Positions 38,054 to 47,371 of a stretch of DNA of 64,000 bases are shown in pieces; position 1 is the first letter of the stretch; each line of letters starts with the position of its first letter. This DNA is from Pseudogulbenkiania subflava DSM 22618. Its GTDB lineage: Bacteria; Pseudomonadota; Gammaproteobacteria; Burkholderiales; Chromobacteriaceae. A program made the position numbers and the translations under genes. The notes beneath the pieces were generated by a model, which saw nothing but the letters and a program-made list of their open reading frames with translations, had not been told where the DNA came from and did no database searches. The stretch is taken from assembly GCF_900177275.1 (NCBI RefSeq), contig NZ_FXAG01000011.1:1-64000 (forward strand). Direction: 5' to 3'.

Positions 38054-38695
38054 TCAGGCACGCGGCCGTTGCGGGTAGAAGTTGACCGGAGCGATCTCGG
38101 GACGCAGCGTCGGCTTGAGCAAAGGCTCGATGCCGTCCACGCCGGGACCGAAGGTTTCCAGCGCCTCGTCCATGTCGCGCACCGGCGGCACCGTGAGCGG
38201 CTCCGGCGCTACCGGGGACAGCCACACCACCGCATCGAGCACGCCGGCGTAAACGCTGTTGTGCTCGCGCAGGCGGCCTGCAACGTGGGCCACCACGTGC
38301 ACGGCGTCGGACAACAGTCTGCCCGCTTCCTCGGCATCGGTCTGAGACAGGAACTCCAGGAACAGCGGCAGATAATCCGGCAGTTCGCTGGTCATCATCT
38401 CGAAGCCGTGGGCCTTGTACTCCTCCATCAGGTCGACCATGGCCTGGCCACGCGCCCTGTCCTCGCCGTGAATGTGCTCGAACAGATGCAGCGAGTGCGA
38501 CGGGTTCCGGTCGAACACCAGCACGTAGTTCTCCTGCAGCGCGATCAGCTCGCCCGCTTCCAGCTCGGCCAGGAGCGGAGCCACCTGCGGCTCCAGCCCG
38601 GCGTCAGCCAACAGCGTCCGAATCTCCGGCAAGGCTTCGAGCAGTTCCGGCTCGGGGTAGCTCAGCAGCGCCGACAGCGCCTTGAAGTGTTTCAT
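38054..38695 (-). CDS. narJ: Nitrate reductase assembly chaperone (delta subunit)
   Basis: Cytoplasmic chaperone for molybdenum cofactor insertion into NarGH. It is not part of the final enzyme. 213 aa starting MKHFKALSALLSYPEPELLE, with GGAG at best spacing from the ATG at 38695 (an ATG lies directly before it at 38698). Typical features are YKAHGFEMMTSELPDYLPLF and LREHNSVYAGVLDAVVWLS. It lies 11 bp after narH and is translated as part of the nar operon. Confidence 0.95.
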   Translation of the reverse strand: MKHFKALSALLSYPEPELLEALPEIRTLLADAGLEPQVAPLLAELEAGELIALQENYVLVFDRNPSHSLHLFEHIHGEDRARGQAMVDLMEEYKAHGFEMMTSELPDYLPLFLEFLSQTDAEEAGRLLSDAVHVVAHVAGRLREHNSVYAGVLDAVVWLSPVAPEPLTVPPVRDMDEALETFGPGVDGIEPLLKPTLRPEIAPVNFYPQRPRA

Positions 38696-38706
38696 CATGC
38701 TCTCCT

Positions 38707-40257
38707 TCACTGGCTGGCGTTGGCCTTGCGGTCGCGACGCAGGTCGTGGAACACGATCGGCGTGGCCTTCTTCTTGCCGAACAGGCTGTGTTCGGTCGCA
38801 CCGCTGGAGCAGCCGTTGCCGAAGCTGAAGCCGCAGCTGGCCTTGTCGTCGAAGGTGTTCTCGACCATTTCCTTGTGGGTGGTCGGGATCACGAAGCGGT
38901 CTTCGTAGTTGGCGATGGCCATCACGCGGTACATCTCTTCCACCTGCAGCGGCTTGAGATGCGTGCCCTTCAGGGTGGCGGCGTCGCTGACCTTGTCCAC
39001 GCTCTTCTTGCGCATGTAGCGGCGCATGGCGACCATGGTTTCCAGCGCCTTGACCACCGGCTCTTCCTTACCTGCGGTGAGCAGGTTGGCGAGGTAGCGG
39101 ATCGGGATGCGCAGGTCCTTGACGTCCGGGATGATACCGTTCTCGCCGATCAGGCCGTTTTCCAGCGCGGACTGGATCGGCGACAGCGGCGGGATGTACC
39201 ACACCATCGGCAGCGTGCGGTATTCCGGATGCAGCGGGAAGGCAACCTTCCACTCCATCGCCATCTTGTACACCGGCGACTTCTGCGCGGCGGTCAGCCA
39301 GGCATCCGGGATGCCCTGCTTCTTGGCTTCGGCGATGATCTCCGGCGCGTTCGGGTCGAGGAACACGCCCAACTGCGCCTCGTACAGGCTCTTCGGGTCT
39401 TCCACGCTGGCGGCGGCTTCGATCTTGTCGGCGTCGTACAGCAGCACGCCGAGGTAACGGATACGGCCGACGCAGGTCTCGGAGCACACGGTCGGCTGAC
39501 CGGCTTCGATACGCGGGTAGCAGAAGATGCACTTCTCAGCCTTGCCGGTGGTCCAGTTGTAGTAGATCTTCTTGTACGGGCAGCCCGACACGCACATGCG
39601 CCAGCCGCGGCACTTGTCCTGGTCGATCAGCACGATGCCGTCGTCTTCACGCTTGTAGATGGAGCCGGACGGGCAGGAGGCGACGCAGGCCGGGTTGAGG
39701 CAGTGTTCGCACAGGCGCGGCAGGTACATCATGAAGGTGTTCTCGAAGGCCGAGTACATTTCCTTCTGGATGCCTTCGAACAGCGCGTCCTTGGAGCGCT
39801 TGCTGAATTCGCCGCCGAGGTCGTCTTCCCAGTTCGGCCCCCATTCGATCTTGTCCATCTTCTTGCCGGTCACCACCGACACCGGGCGCGCGGTCGGAGG
39901 GGTGATCATTTCCGGCGCGTTCTGCAGGTGCTCGTAGTCGTAGGTGAACGGCTCGTAGTACTCGTCGATGGACGGCAGGTTGGGGTTGGCGAAGATGTTG
40001 GACAGGATCTTCAGCCGGCTGCCCTGGCGCGGTTCCAGCTTGCCGTCGGAACGGCGCACCCAACCACCCTTCCACTTGTCCTGGTTTTCCCACTCTTTGG
40101 GATAGCCGACGCCGGGCTTGGTTTCGACGTTGTTGAACCAGGCGTACTCGACGCCGTCGCGGCTGGTCCACACGTTCTTGCAGGTCACCGAACAGGTGTG
40201 GCAGCCGATACACTTGTCGAGGTTGAGCACCATGCCGATTTGGGCTCGGATTTTCAT
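38707..40257 (-). CDS. narH: Respiratory nitrate reductase beta subunit (iron-sulfur)
   Basis: Electron-transfer subunit carrying three 4Fe-4S and one 3Fe-4S cluster, 516 aa, starting MKIRAQIGMVLNLDKCIGCH. Cysteine groups are all present: CIGCHTCSVTCKNVW, CEHCLNPACVASCP, CRGWRMCVSGCPY (with Trp in place of one Cys, the 3Fe-4S site) and CIFCYP...CSETCVGR. It works in the cytoplasm with NarG, attached to NarI. The gap to narG is 141 bp, unusually long for this pair, because it holds a fold-back element. Confidence 0.97.
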   Translation of the reverse strand: MKIRAQIGMVLNLDKCIGCHTCSVTCKNVWTSRDGVEYAWFNNVETKPGVGYPKEWENQDKWKGGWVRRSDGKLEPRQGSRLKILSNIFANPNLPSIDEYYEPFTYDYEHLQNAPEMITPPTARPVSVVTGKKMDKIEWGPNWEDDLGGEFSKRSKDALFEGIQKEMYSAFENTFMMYLPRLCEHCLNPACVASCPSGSIYKREDDGIVLIDQDKCRGWRMCVSGCPYKKIYYNWTTGKAEKCIFCYPRIEAGQPTVCSETCVGRIRYLGVLLYDADKIEAAASVEDPKSLYEAQLGVFLDPNAPEIIAEAKKQGIPDAWLTAAQKSPVYKMAMEWKVAFPLHPEYRTLPMVWYIPPLSPIQSALENGLIGENGIIPDVKDLRIPIRYLANLLTAGKEEPVVKALETMVAMRRYMRKKSVDKVSDAATLKGTHLKPLQVEEMYRVMAIANYEDRFVIPTTHKEMVENTFDDKASCGFSFGNGCSSGATEHSLFGKKKATPIVFHDLRRDRKANASQ

Positions 40258-40268
40258 GTTGATTCTCC

Positions 40269-40403
40269 AGTAGGGCGGAAGCCTGAAAGGCGTTCCGCCA
40301 AACATTGCATGAGTAAGGGGAAGTCAGGCGTTCCTGCCGCTAGCGCCGGATCGATACGATCCGGCAGTCGGCGGAACGCCCCGCATGGGGCTTCCGCCCT
40401 ACT
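40269..40403. repeat. 135-bp fold-back element between narG and narH
   Basis: Perfect 15-bp terminal inverted repeats AGTAGGGCGGAAGCC (40269-40283) and its reverse complement (40389-40403). Nested inside is a second perfect pair GGCGTTCCGCC/GGCGGAACGCC (40289-40299, 40370-40380) and a central hairpin GCCGGATCG-ATA-CGATCCGGC. The terminal repeat on the narG side contains the narG stop codon (TAG, 40399-40401). It does not code for protein. Different in sequence from the 143-bp family. Would form a large hairpin in the narGHJI mRNA. Confidence 0.92.
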
Positions 40404-43400
40404 CCGACGGCCGATCCATCCAGTCCACGTTCTTCATCTTGCGTACGATCACGAATTCATCGCGGTTGGAACCGACCGTGCCGTAGTAGTTGAAGCCGTA
40501 GGAGAGCTGGGCGTAACCACCGATCATGTGGGTCGGCTTGGTCACCGCACGCGTCACCGAGTTGTGGATACCGCCGCGCTTGCCGGAGGTTTCGGCACCC
40601 GGCACGTTCACGATCTTCTCCTGGGCGTGGTACATCAGGCTCATGCCGTTGGGCACGCGCTGCGATACCACGGCACGGGCGGTCAGGGTGCCGTTGACGT
40701 TGAACACCTCGATCCAGTCGTTATCGACGATGCCGGCTGCCTTGGCGTCGTCCTCGGAGATCCACACGTGCGGACCGCCACGCGACAAGGTCAACATGCG
40801 CAGGTTGTCGGAGTAGGTACTGTGGATGCCCCACTTCTGGTGCGGGGTGATCCAGTTCAGCACGATCTCCTTGTTGCCGTTCGGCTTGGCCCCGAGCATG
40901 GCGCCGGTGGTCTTCAGGTTGATGTGCGGGCGGTAGCTCGAGAAGCCTTCGCCGAAGGCACGCATCCACTGGTGATCCTGATAGAACTGCTGGCGACCGG
41001 TAATGGTTCTCCAGGGAATCAGCTCGTGCACGTTGGTGTAGCCGGCGTTGTAGCTGACCTCTTCGCTTTCCAGGCCGGACCAGGTCGGCGAGGAGATGAT
41101 CTTGCGCGGCTGCGCCTGTACGTCGCGGAAGCGGATCTTGTCGTGCTCGCGCGGGATCGCCAGGTGGGTGTGGTCGCGACCAGTAATCTTGGACAGCGCT
41201 TCCCAGGCCTTGACCGCAACGTGGCCGTTGGTTTCCGGTGCCAGCGTCAGGATCATCTCGGCGGCGTCGATCGCGGTATCGAGCTTGGGCTGGCCCTTGG
41301 ACACACCCTCCTCGGTAACGACGTGGTTCAGGTGACGCAGCTCTTCGATTTCGTGGCCAGTCTTCCAGCCGATGCCCTTGCCGCCGTTGCCGGCTTTTTC
41401 CAGCAAGGGGCCGATCGAGGTGAACTTCTTGTAGATGTCGCCGTAGTTGCGCTCGACCACGGTCATGGTCGGCATGGTCTTGCCCGGAATCGGCTCGCAC
41501 TCGCCCTTCTTCCAGTCGCGCGGGTCGAACGGCTGGCCCAGTTCGCTCGGGGTGTCGTGCATCAGCGGGGTGAGCACCAGGTCCTTACGGGTGCCGAGGT
41601 AGTCGCCGGCCAGTTCCGAGAACTTCTTGGCGATGCCCTTGTAGATTTCCCAGTCGGACTTGCTCTGCCACAGCGGCTGCACGGCTTCGGACAGCGGGTG
41701 GATGAACGGGTGCATGTCGGACGTGTTGAGGTCGTCCTTCTCGTACCAGGTGGCGGTCGGCAGCACGATGTCGGCGTAGAGACAGGTGGTCGACATGCGG
41801 AAGTCCAGCACGACCAGCAGGTCGAGCTTGCCTTCGGCGGCCGGGCGCACCTTGACTTCCTTCGGCTTGATGCCAGTCTGCTCGTCGTCCATCAGCGCGT
41901 TCTGCGTGCCGAGCAGGTACTTCAGGAAGTACTCGTGGCCCTTGCCGGACGAACCCAGGATGTTGGAGCGCCACACGAACATGTTGCGCGGGAAGTTGGC
42001 CGGATTGTCCGGATCGTCGCAGGACATGTCGAGCTGGCCGTTGCGCAGGCTGTCGACAGCGTGCTGCACGGCGTCCTTGCCCAGCGATTCGGCTTCGGCG
42101 GTGACGTCGAGCGGGTTCTTGGCGAGCTGCGGTGCGGACGGCAGCCAGCCCAGGCGTTCGGCCTTGGCGTTGAAGTCGATCAGCGACATCTCGGCCATCT
42201 TGCCGTCGGCGGTCGGGGCCAGAATTTCGCTGGCGCCGAGTTTTTCGTGACGCCACTGGCTGGTATGGGCGTAGAAGAACGAGGTGCCGTTCATCTGGCG
42301 CGACGGGCGCACCCAGTCGCTGGCGAAGGCGAGCGGGGCCCAGCCGGTTTGCGGGCGCAGCTTTTCCTGGCCGACGTAGTGGCACCAGCCGCCACCGCTC
42401 TGGCCGACACAGCCGCACATCATCAGCATGTTGATGATGCCGCGGTAGGTCATGTCCATGTGGTACCAGTGGTTCAGCGCGGCACCGACGATGACCATGG
42501 ACTTGCCCTGGGTCTTGTCGGCGTTCTCGGCGAACTCGCGCGCCACCTGGATCACCATTTCCGGCTTCACGCCGGTGTGCTTCTGCTGCCAGGCCGGGGT
42601 ATACGGCACGTCGTCCATGTAGGAGGTGGCCACGTTGCCGCCGCCCAGGCCGCGATCGACGCCGTAGTGCGCCATCATCAGGTCGAATACGGTGGCGACC
42701 AGCGCCTCGCTGCCGTCGGCCAGCTGCACCTTCTTGGCCGGCACGTTGCGCATCAAGAGTTCGTCGTGCTCGGCGCCGAAGTACGGGAAGCCGACGCTGA
42801 CCACTTCGTCGCGGTCGTCCAGCAGCGACAGGCGCTGCTTGATCTCACGGCCGGAGTGGCCGTCCTTCTCTTCCAGGCTCCACTTGCCGGACTCACCCCA
42901 GCGGAAGCCGATGGAACCGGTCGGGGCGACGATGTTGCCGGTGTTGTCGTCGTAAACCAGGGTCTTCCATTCCGGGTTGTTGTCTTCGCCCAGGTGGTCG
43001 ACCAGGTTGGAGGCACGCAGGAAGTAGTCCGGCTCGTAACCTTTGGCGCCGTTCTTGAGCAGCACCAGCATCGGCATGTCGGTGTACTGGCGTACGTAGT
43101 CGTTGAAGTAGGCCGACTTGCCGGTCTTGTGGTACTCGTTGAGGATGACGTGACCCATGGCCATCGCCAGCGCGGCGTCGGTACCCTGCTTCGGTGCCAG
43201 CCAGATGTCGCCGAACTTGGCCATTTCGCCGAAGTCGGACGACACCGCCACGGTCTTGGTGCCCTTGTAGCGCACTTCGGTGTAGAAGTGGGCGTCCGGG
43301 GTACGCGTCATCGGGATGTTGGAACCCCATACCATCAGGTAGGTGGAGTTGTACCAGTCGGCCGATTCGGCGACGTCGGTCTGCTCGCCCCAGATCTGCG

Positions 43401-44082
43401 GGCTGGACGGCGGCAGATCGCAGTACCAGTCGTAGAACGACAGCGGCACGCCACCGATCAGGCTCAGGTAGCGGCTGCCGGAGGCGTAGCTGATCATCGA
43501 CATGGCCGGAATCGGCGAGAAGCCTACCACGCGGTCCGGACCGTAGTTCTTCACGGTGAACGCGTTGGCGGCGGCGATGATCTCGTTGACTTCGTCCCAG
43601 TTGGAACGCACGAAGCCACCCAGGCCGCGCTTGGACTTGTATTCCTTGGCGGTTTCAGCGGTCTGGCTGATCTTTGCCCAGGCCTCGATCGGACCCAGGG
43701 TCTTGCGTGCCTCGCGCCACAGGCGCATCAGGCGGCCACGCACCATCGGGTACTTCACGCGCTGCGCGGAATAGACGTACCAGCTGTACGAGGCGCCGCG
43801 CGGACAGCCGCGCGGTTCGTGGTTGGGTAGATCCGGGCGGGTACGCGGATAGTCGGTCTGCTGGGTTTCCCAGGTGATCAGACCGTTCTTGACGTAGACC
43901 TTCCAGCTGCACGAGCCGGTACAGTTGACACCATGGGTGGAGCGGACGATCTTGTCGTGCTGCCAGCGCTGGCGATACGCGTCCTCCCACTTGCGATCCT
44001 CGTTCACGACGGCGCCGTGGCCGTCGGAGAAGGTGCTGCGGACCTTGCCGAGAAAATTCAGGCGGTCGAGAAAATGGCTCAT
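40399..44082 (-). CDS. narG: Respiratory nitrate reductase alpha subunit (Mo-bisMGD)
   Basis: Catalytic subunit reducing nitrate to nitrite on the cytoplasmic side, 1227 aa. The FS0 cluster region HGVNCTGSCSWKVYVKNG is near residue 50 and the Mo-ligand Asp region WGEQTDVAESADWYN near 220. A long chain of molybdopterin-binding motifs follows. Start: the second of two adjacent ATGs (MSHFLDRLNFLGKV) has GGAGG four bases upstream. A 7-bp hairpin (44100-44120) lies just before this ribosome site. The C-terminal Glu codon is followed by a TAG that belongs to the fold-back element's terminal repeat, so the element may define the present end of the protein. Confidence 0.97.
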   Translation of the reverse strand: MSHFLDRLNFLGKVRSTFSDGHGAVVNEDRKWEDAYRQRWQHDKIVRSTHGVNCTGSCSWKVYVKNGLITWETQQTDYPRTRPDLPNHEPRGCPRGASYSWYVYSAQRVKYPMVRGRLMRLWREARKTLGPIEAWAKISQTAETAKEYKSKRGLGGFVRSNWDEVNEIIAAANAFTVKNYGPDRVVGFSPIPAMSMISYASGSRYLSLIGGVPLSFYDWYCDLPPSSPQIWGEQTDVAESADWYNSTYLMVWGSNIPMTRTPDAHFYTEVRYKGTKTVAVSSDFGEMAKFGDIWLAPKQGTDAALAMAMGHVILNEYHKTGKSAYFNDYVRQYTDMPMLVLLKNGAKGYEPDYFLRASNLVDHLGEDNNPEWKTLVYDDNTGNIVAPTGSIGFRWGESGKWSLEEKDGHSGREIKQRLSLLDDRDEVVSVGFPYFGAEHDELLMRNVPAKKVQLADGSEALVATVFDLMMAHYGVDRGLGGGNVATSYMDDVPYTPAWQQKHTGVKPEMVIQVAREFAENADKTQGKSMVIVGAALNHWYHMDMTYRGIINMLMMCGCVGQSGGGWCHYVGQEKLRPQTGWAPLAFASDWVRPSRQMNGTSFFYAHTSQWRHEKLGASEILAPTADGKMAEMSLIDFNAKAERLGWLPSAPQLAKNPLDVTAEAESLGKDAVQHAVDSLRNGQLDMSCDDPDNPANFPRNMFVWRSNILGSSGKGHEYFLKYLLGTQNALMDDEQTGIKPKEVKVRPAAEGKLDLLVVLDFRMSTTCLYADIVLPTATWYEKDDLNTSDMHPFIHPLSEAVQPLWQSKSDWEIYKGIAKKFSELAGDYLGTRKDLVLTPLMHDTPSELGQPFDPRDWKKGECEPIPGKTMPTMTVVERNYGDIYKKFTSIGPLLEKAGNGGKGIGWKTGHEIEELRHLNHVVTEEGVSKGQPKLDTAIDAAEMILTLAPETNGHVAVKAWEALSKITGRDHTHLAIPREHDKIRFRDVQAQPRKIISSPTWSGLESEEVSYNAGYTNVHELIPWRTITGRQQFYQDHQWMRAFGEGFSSYRPHINLKTTGAMLGAKPNGNKEIVLNWITPHQKWGIHSTYSDNLRMLTLSRGGPHVWISEDDAKAAGIVDNDWIEVFNVNGTLTARAVVSQRVPNGMSLMYHAQEKIVNVPGAETSGKRGGIHNSVTRAVTKPTHMIGGYAQLSYGFNYYGTVGSNRDEFVIVRKMKNVDWMDRPSE

Positions 44083-44397
44083 CATGCCTCCAAACATTGG
44101 CCGCGCAAGAGAGGCGCGGCTGACCCGTTGTCACACTGCAAAGCTTAGGGAAACCCGGTCCAGCCCGACATTCGCCAAAGGTTGGCCGAAGCCTGCGCAT
44201 TGGCACTACCCCCTCCCCCTGCCGCCCGGCCATCCCGGCTACTCCCAAAGAACTACCCTCCATTGCCCTCGGTACGACATCTCCATAAAAAAAATCCCCG
44301 CACAAGGCGGGGCAAAGAGTCGACATGAAGGGAAGCAGACGGGTGCCGTCGACGGCACCCCTGGCAACGAGGCCCAGGCCTCGTCAGTGTGCCGTTC
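44083..44397 (-). promoter_or_regulatory. narG upstream region with hairpins and candidate NarL heptamers
   Basis: 315 bp between narK2 and narG. Contains the narK2 terminator, two further perfect hairpins (GGGTGCCGTC-GACGGCACCC at 44341-44360; ACGAGGCC-CA-GGCCTCGT at 44367-44384), and three plus-strand heptamers close to the NarL consensus: TACCCCC (44207), TACTCCC (44240) and TACCCTC (44254). TGAC-N5-GTCA near 44122-44134 resembles an FNR box but has the wrong spacing. A promoter for narGHJI must lie here because of the terminator. Confidence 0.5.
44287..44312 (-). terminator. Intrinsic terminator downstream of narK2
   Basis: On the minus strand CCCCGC-CTTGT-GCGGGG-A followed by eight T. 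A short, GC-rich stem with a strong U tract, 85 bp after the narK2 stop. It separates narK1-narK2 from narGHJI transcription, fully or partly. Confidence 0.88.
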
Positions 44398-45780
44398 TCA
44401 GCACGGCACTTCAGCGTTCTTGCGCGCGTAGTACCAGCCGTTGATCACCAGGCAGCTGAGGTAGAAGGCGATGAAGGCGTACAGCGCGGCCTCGACGCCA
44501 CCGGTCAGCGCAATCGAGGTGCCGTAGCTCTTCGGAATGAAGAAGCCGCCGTAGGCGCCGACCGCACCGGAGAAGCCCAGAACCGCAGCAGCCTCCTTGG
44601 TGGCGTTGGCAACGGCCTGCTTCTGTGCCGCCTCGCTGCTGCCGGCCATGCGCTTGTGCAGGGTCAGGAAGATGGTCGGCACTTGCATGAAGGTCGAGCC
44701 GTTACCGATGCCGGTCAGCGCGAACAGGCACAGGAACATCGAGAAGAAGCCCTGGAAGCTGCCGCCCTGGCCGCCGTGCGGCAGGAAATGCAGCACGCCG
44801 AATACCGCAGCGATCATCAGCGCGAACACTGCCTGGGTCACCTTGGCGCCACCGATCTTGTCGGCCAGCCAGCCGCCCACCGGGCGGGCCAGAGCGCCGA
44901 TCAACGGGCCGAGGAAGGCGTATTTGGTCGGGTCGATTTCCGGGAACTGACCTTTCACCAGCAGCGGGAAGCCAGCGGCAAAGCCGATGAAGGAGCCGAA
45001 GGTGCCGATGTAGAGCCAGCACATCAGCCAGTTGTGCTTGCGCTTGAAGATCACCGCCTGGTCGGCGAACGAGGCCTTGGCCGAAGCGATGTCGTTCATG
45101 CCGAACCACGCTGCCAGCGTCGACAGCACGATGAACGGCACCCAGATGAAGCCGGCGTTCTGCAACCACATCAGCTTGGTCTGGCTACCCTTGACCCAGG
45201 TCTGCGGCTCGCCGCCGAAGGCGCCGAACACGCCGGCGGTGATCACCAGCGGCACCACGAACTGCACCAGCGACACGCCGAGGTTGCCGAGGCCGGCGTT
45301 GAGGCCGAGCGCGGTACCCTTCTCCGCTTTCGGGAAGAAGAAGCTGATGTTGGCCATCGACGAGCTGAAGTTGCCGCCGCCGAAGCCGCACAGCAGGGCC
45401 AGGAAGGCCATGGTGCCGTAGCTGGTGGAGGTGTCCTGCACCGCGAAGCCGATGCCTACCGCCGGCAGCAGCAGCGTGGCAGTGGAAAATGCGGTCCACT
45501 TGCGGCCACCGAAGATCGGCACCATGAAGGAGTAGAAGATGCGCAGCGTGGCGCCGGACAGGGCCGGCAGCGCGGCGAGCCAGAACAGCTGGTTCTGGGT
45601 GTAGTTGAAGCCGATGTTCGGCATGTTCAACACCGCCACGCTCCATACCTGCCAGATCACGAAGGCCAGCGTCAGCGCCGGGATCGAAATCCACAGGTTG
45701 CGCCGGGCCACCGCCTTGCCCTCATCCTGCCAGAACGCCGAGTTTTCCGGCTCCCAGCGTGTCAGTACGTAAGACGTCAT
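44398..45780 (-). CDS. narK2: Nitrate/nitrite transporter NarK2 (probable antiporter)
   Basis: Twelve-helix major facilitator protein, 460 aa. Both nitrate signature motifs are visible: GFGGGNFSSSMANISFFFPK and GFSGAVGAYGGFFIPKSYG. This longer form with a hydrophilic N-terminus (MTSYVLTRWEPENSAFWQDE) belongs to the NarK2/NarU branch that exchanges nitrate for nitrite, supporting NarG. It follows narK1 by 59 bp, so the pair is probably co-transcribed. The transport mode is known for the branch and inferred here. Confidence 0.93.
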   Translation of the reverse strand: MTSYVLTRWEPENSAFWQDEGKAVARRNLWISIPALTLAFVIWQVWSVAVLNMPNIGFNYTQNQLFWLAALPALSGATLRIFYSFMVPIFGGRKWTAFSTATLLLPAVGIGFAVQDTSTSYGTMAFLALLCGFGGGNFSSSMANISFFFPKAEKGTALGLNAGLGNLGVSLVQFVVPLVITAGVFGAFGGEPQTWVKGSQTKLMWLQNAGFIWVPFIVLSTLAAWFGMNDIASAKASFADQAVIFKRKHNWLMCWLYIGTFGSFIGFAAGFPLLVKGQFPEIDPTKYAFLGPLIGALARPVGGWLADKIGGAKVTQAVFALMIAAVFGVLHFLPHGGQGGSFQGFFSMFLCLFALTGIGNGSTFMQVPTIFLTLHKRMAGSSEAAQKQAVANATKEAAAVLGFSGAVGAYGGFFIPKSYGTSIALTGGVEAALYAFIAFYLSCLVINGWYYARKNAEVPC

Positions 45781-45839
45781 GGTAAGAGTCCTCCAGGGAG
45801 AGAGCTCCAGGGGGAGCCCTCCTTCATTAAAATTCGATA

Positions 45840-47096
45840 TCAGGATTTGACGGTGGCCAGCTCGCCCGCTTCTTCGGCGCGACGGACTGCCTTGAACGAC
45901 CAGTGCATCCAGATCAGGCTGACGCAGACGGTGCCGTAGAGCAGCATGAAGGAGCTGGAGCGCACGCCGGTCAGATCGACCAGGGCGCCGAACAGGATCG
46001 GCAGCAAAAAGCCGCCCAGGCCGCCCGCCAGGCCCACCACGCCGGACACCGCGCCGATGTTGTCGGGGAACTCTTCAGAGATGAACTTGAACACCGAGGC
46101 CTTGCCCACCGCCATGGCCACGCCGACCACGAACAGCAGTACGGTGAACAGCGTCGGGGTCAGGTGGAGATCGAACGACACCGGGCCCTTAATGGTGTTG
46201 ATCACCATCTGGGTCGGCGGGTAGGACAGCAGGAAGAACACCACCCAGCACACCCACATCACGCCCCAGGTCACCTTGAACGGCCCCCACTTGTCGCTGA
46301 GCCAGCCGCCGAAGGCGCGCAGCACCCCGCCCGGCAGCGAGAAGCAGGCGGCCAGGAAGGCGGCGTGCTTCATGTCGAAGCCGTATTCGCCGACGTAGTA
46401 ATGGATCATCCACAGCGCCAGGGCGACGTAGCCGCCGAACACCACCGAGTAGTACTGGCAGTAGCGCAGCACCGCCGGATTCTTCATCAGGGAGAGTTGC
46501 TGCTTGAGCGATACCTTGGACGACACCACGTGCTTGGGATCGTGATAGCTGAACAGCCAGAAGCTCAGTGCCACCGCCAGCATGATCACGGCGTACACCG
46601 TCGGGACCATCTTCCAGCCCCAGGCGGCGACGATCGACGGCGCCACCAGCTTGGTCAGGGCCGAACCGGCGTTACCGGCGCCGAACACGCCCATCGCCAG
46701 CCCCTGCTGGTCTTTCTTGAACCAGCGAGCCACGTAGGGTGTGCCGACCGAGAACGAACCACCGGCCAGGCCGACGAACAGGCCAATCACCAGGAACTGC
46801 CAGTACTGGGTGGCGAACTGCATGGCGTAGATCGGGATGATGGTGGCGATCATCAGCGAGAACAGCACGATGCGGCCGCCGAAACGGTCGGTCCAGATGC
46901 CCAGCGGCACGCGGATCAGCGAGCCGGTCAACACCGGTGTGGCGGCCAGGATGCCAAATTCGGTTTCATTCAGGCCGAGCTGCTGCTTGAGCGGTATCCC
47001 CAGTACCGCAAACATCATCCAAATCATGAAACAGACGGTGAACGACACCGTACTGGAAACGAGTACCGCGTATTGTTTGTAACTGTGCGACGCCAT
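45840..47096 (-). CDS. narK1: Nitrate transporter NarK1 (probable proton symporter)
   Basis: Twelve-helix MFS nitrate transporter, 418 aa, starting MASHSYKQYAVLVSSTVSFT, with GAGGGGG six bases before the ATG. Nitrate signatures are GLAGGSFSVGTPYVARWFKK and GLAGGLGGFLLPILFG. The shorter NarK1 branch imports nitrate with protons and starts nitrate respiration before nitrite accumulates. First gene of narK1-narK2. The upstream 275 bp hold a GGGTATACCC palindrome at 47207-47216 but no FNR-type box. Confidence 0.93.
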   Translation of the reverse strand: MASHSYKQYAVLVSSTVSFTVCFMIWMMFAVLGIPLKQQLGLNETEFGILAATPVLTGSLIRVPLGIWTDRFGGRIVLFSLMIATIIPIYAMQFATQYWQFLVIGLFVGLAGGSFSVGTPYVARWFKKDQQGLAMGVFGAGNAGSALTKLVAPSIVAAWGWKMVPTVYAVIMLAVALSFWLFSYHDPKHVVSSKVSLKQQLSLMKNPAVLRYCQYYSVVFGGYVALALWMIHYYVGEYGFDMKHAAFLAACFSLPGGVLRAFGGWLSDKWGPFKVTWGVMWVCWVVFFLLSYPPTQMVINTIKGPVSFDLHLTPTLFTVLLFVVGVAMAVGKASVFKFISEEFPDNIGAVSGVVGLAGGLGGFLLPILFGALVDLTGVRSSSFMLLYGTVCVSLIWMHWSFKAVRRAEEAGELATVKS

Positions 47097-47371
47097 GGCT
47101 GGCCCCCTCGTTGTGAGCTGATTTCTCGCTATGAAAGGTACGCTTTGCGCCAGCGGATTCCCATTCACCTAACGTGGGCATACGCCGAGGGAAAAGAGCT
47201 AGCCGGGTATACCCTTAAGGCCGGCAGGGTCTAGTACTTTAGGAGGAGGCGCGAGCGGAAGACGGCGACGGCGAATCCGCGCCGGGCGGCGTGGGCACGG
47301 CCAGACCGGCGGCAAAACGCGGAGAGGGGGTGCCGGGCCGGCCTTCGGCCAACCCAGCAACAGGCGGAACG

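Noticed and set aside
38746-43830. 1694-codon open frame on the plus strand across narH and narG
   Set aside because: Lies opposite two certain genes; composition is Val/His/Arg/Ala-rich with no domain. It arises because high-GC codon bias removes stops from the antisense frame.
47207-47216. GGGTATACCC palindrome upstream of narK1 as a NarL 7-2-7 site
   Set aside because: The two half-sites abut in the wrong order and the heptamers deviate from consensus.
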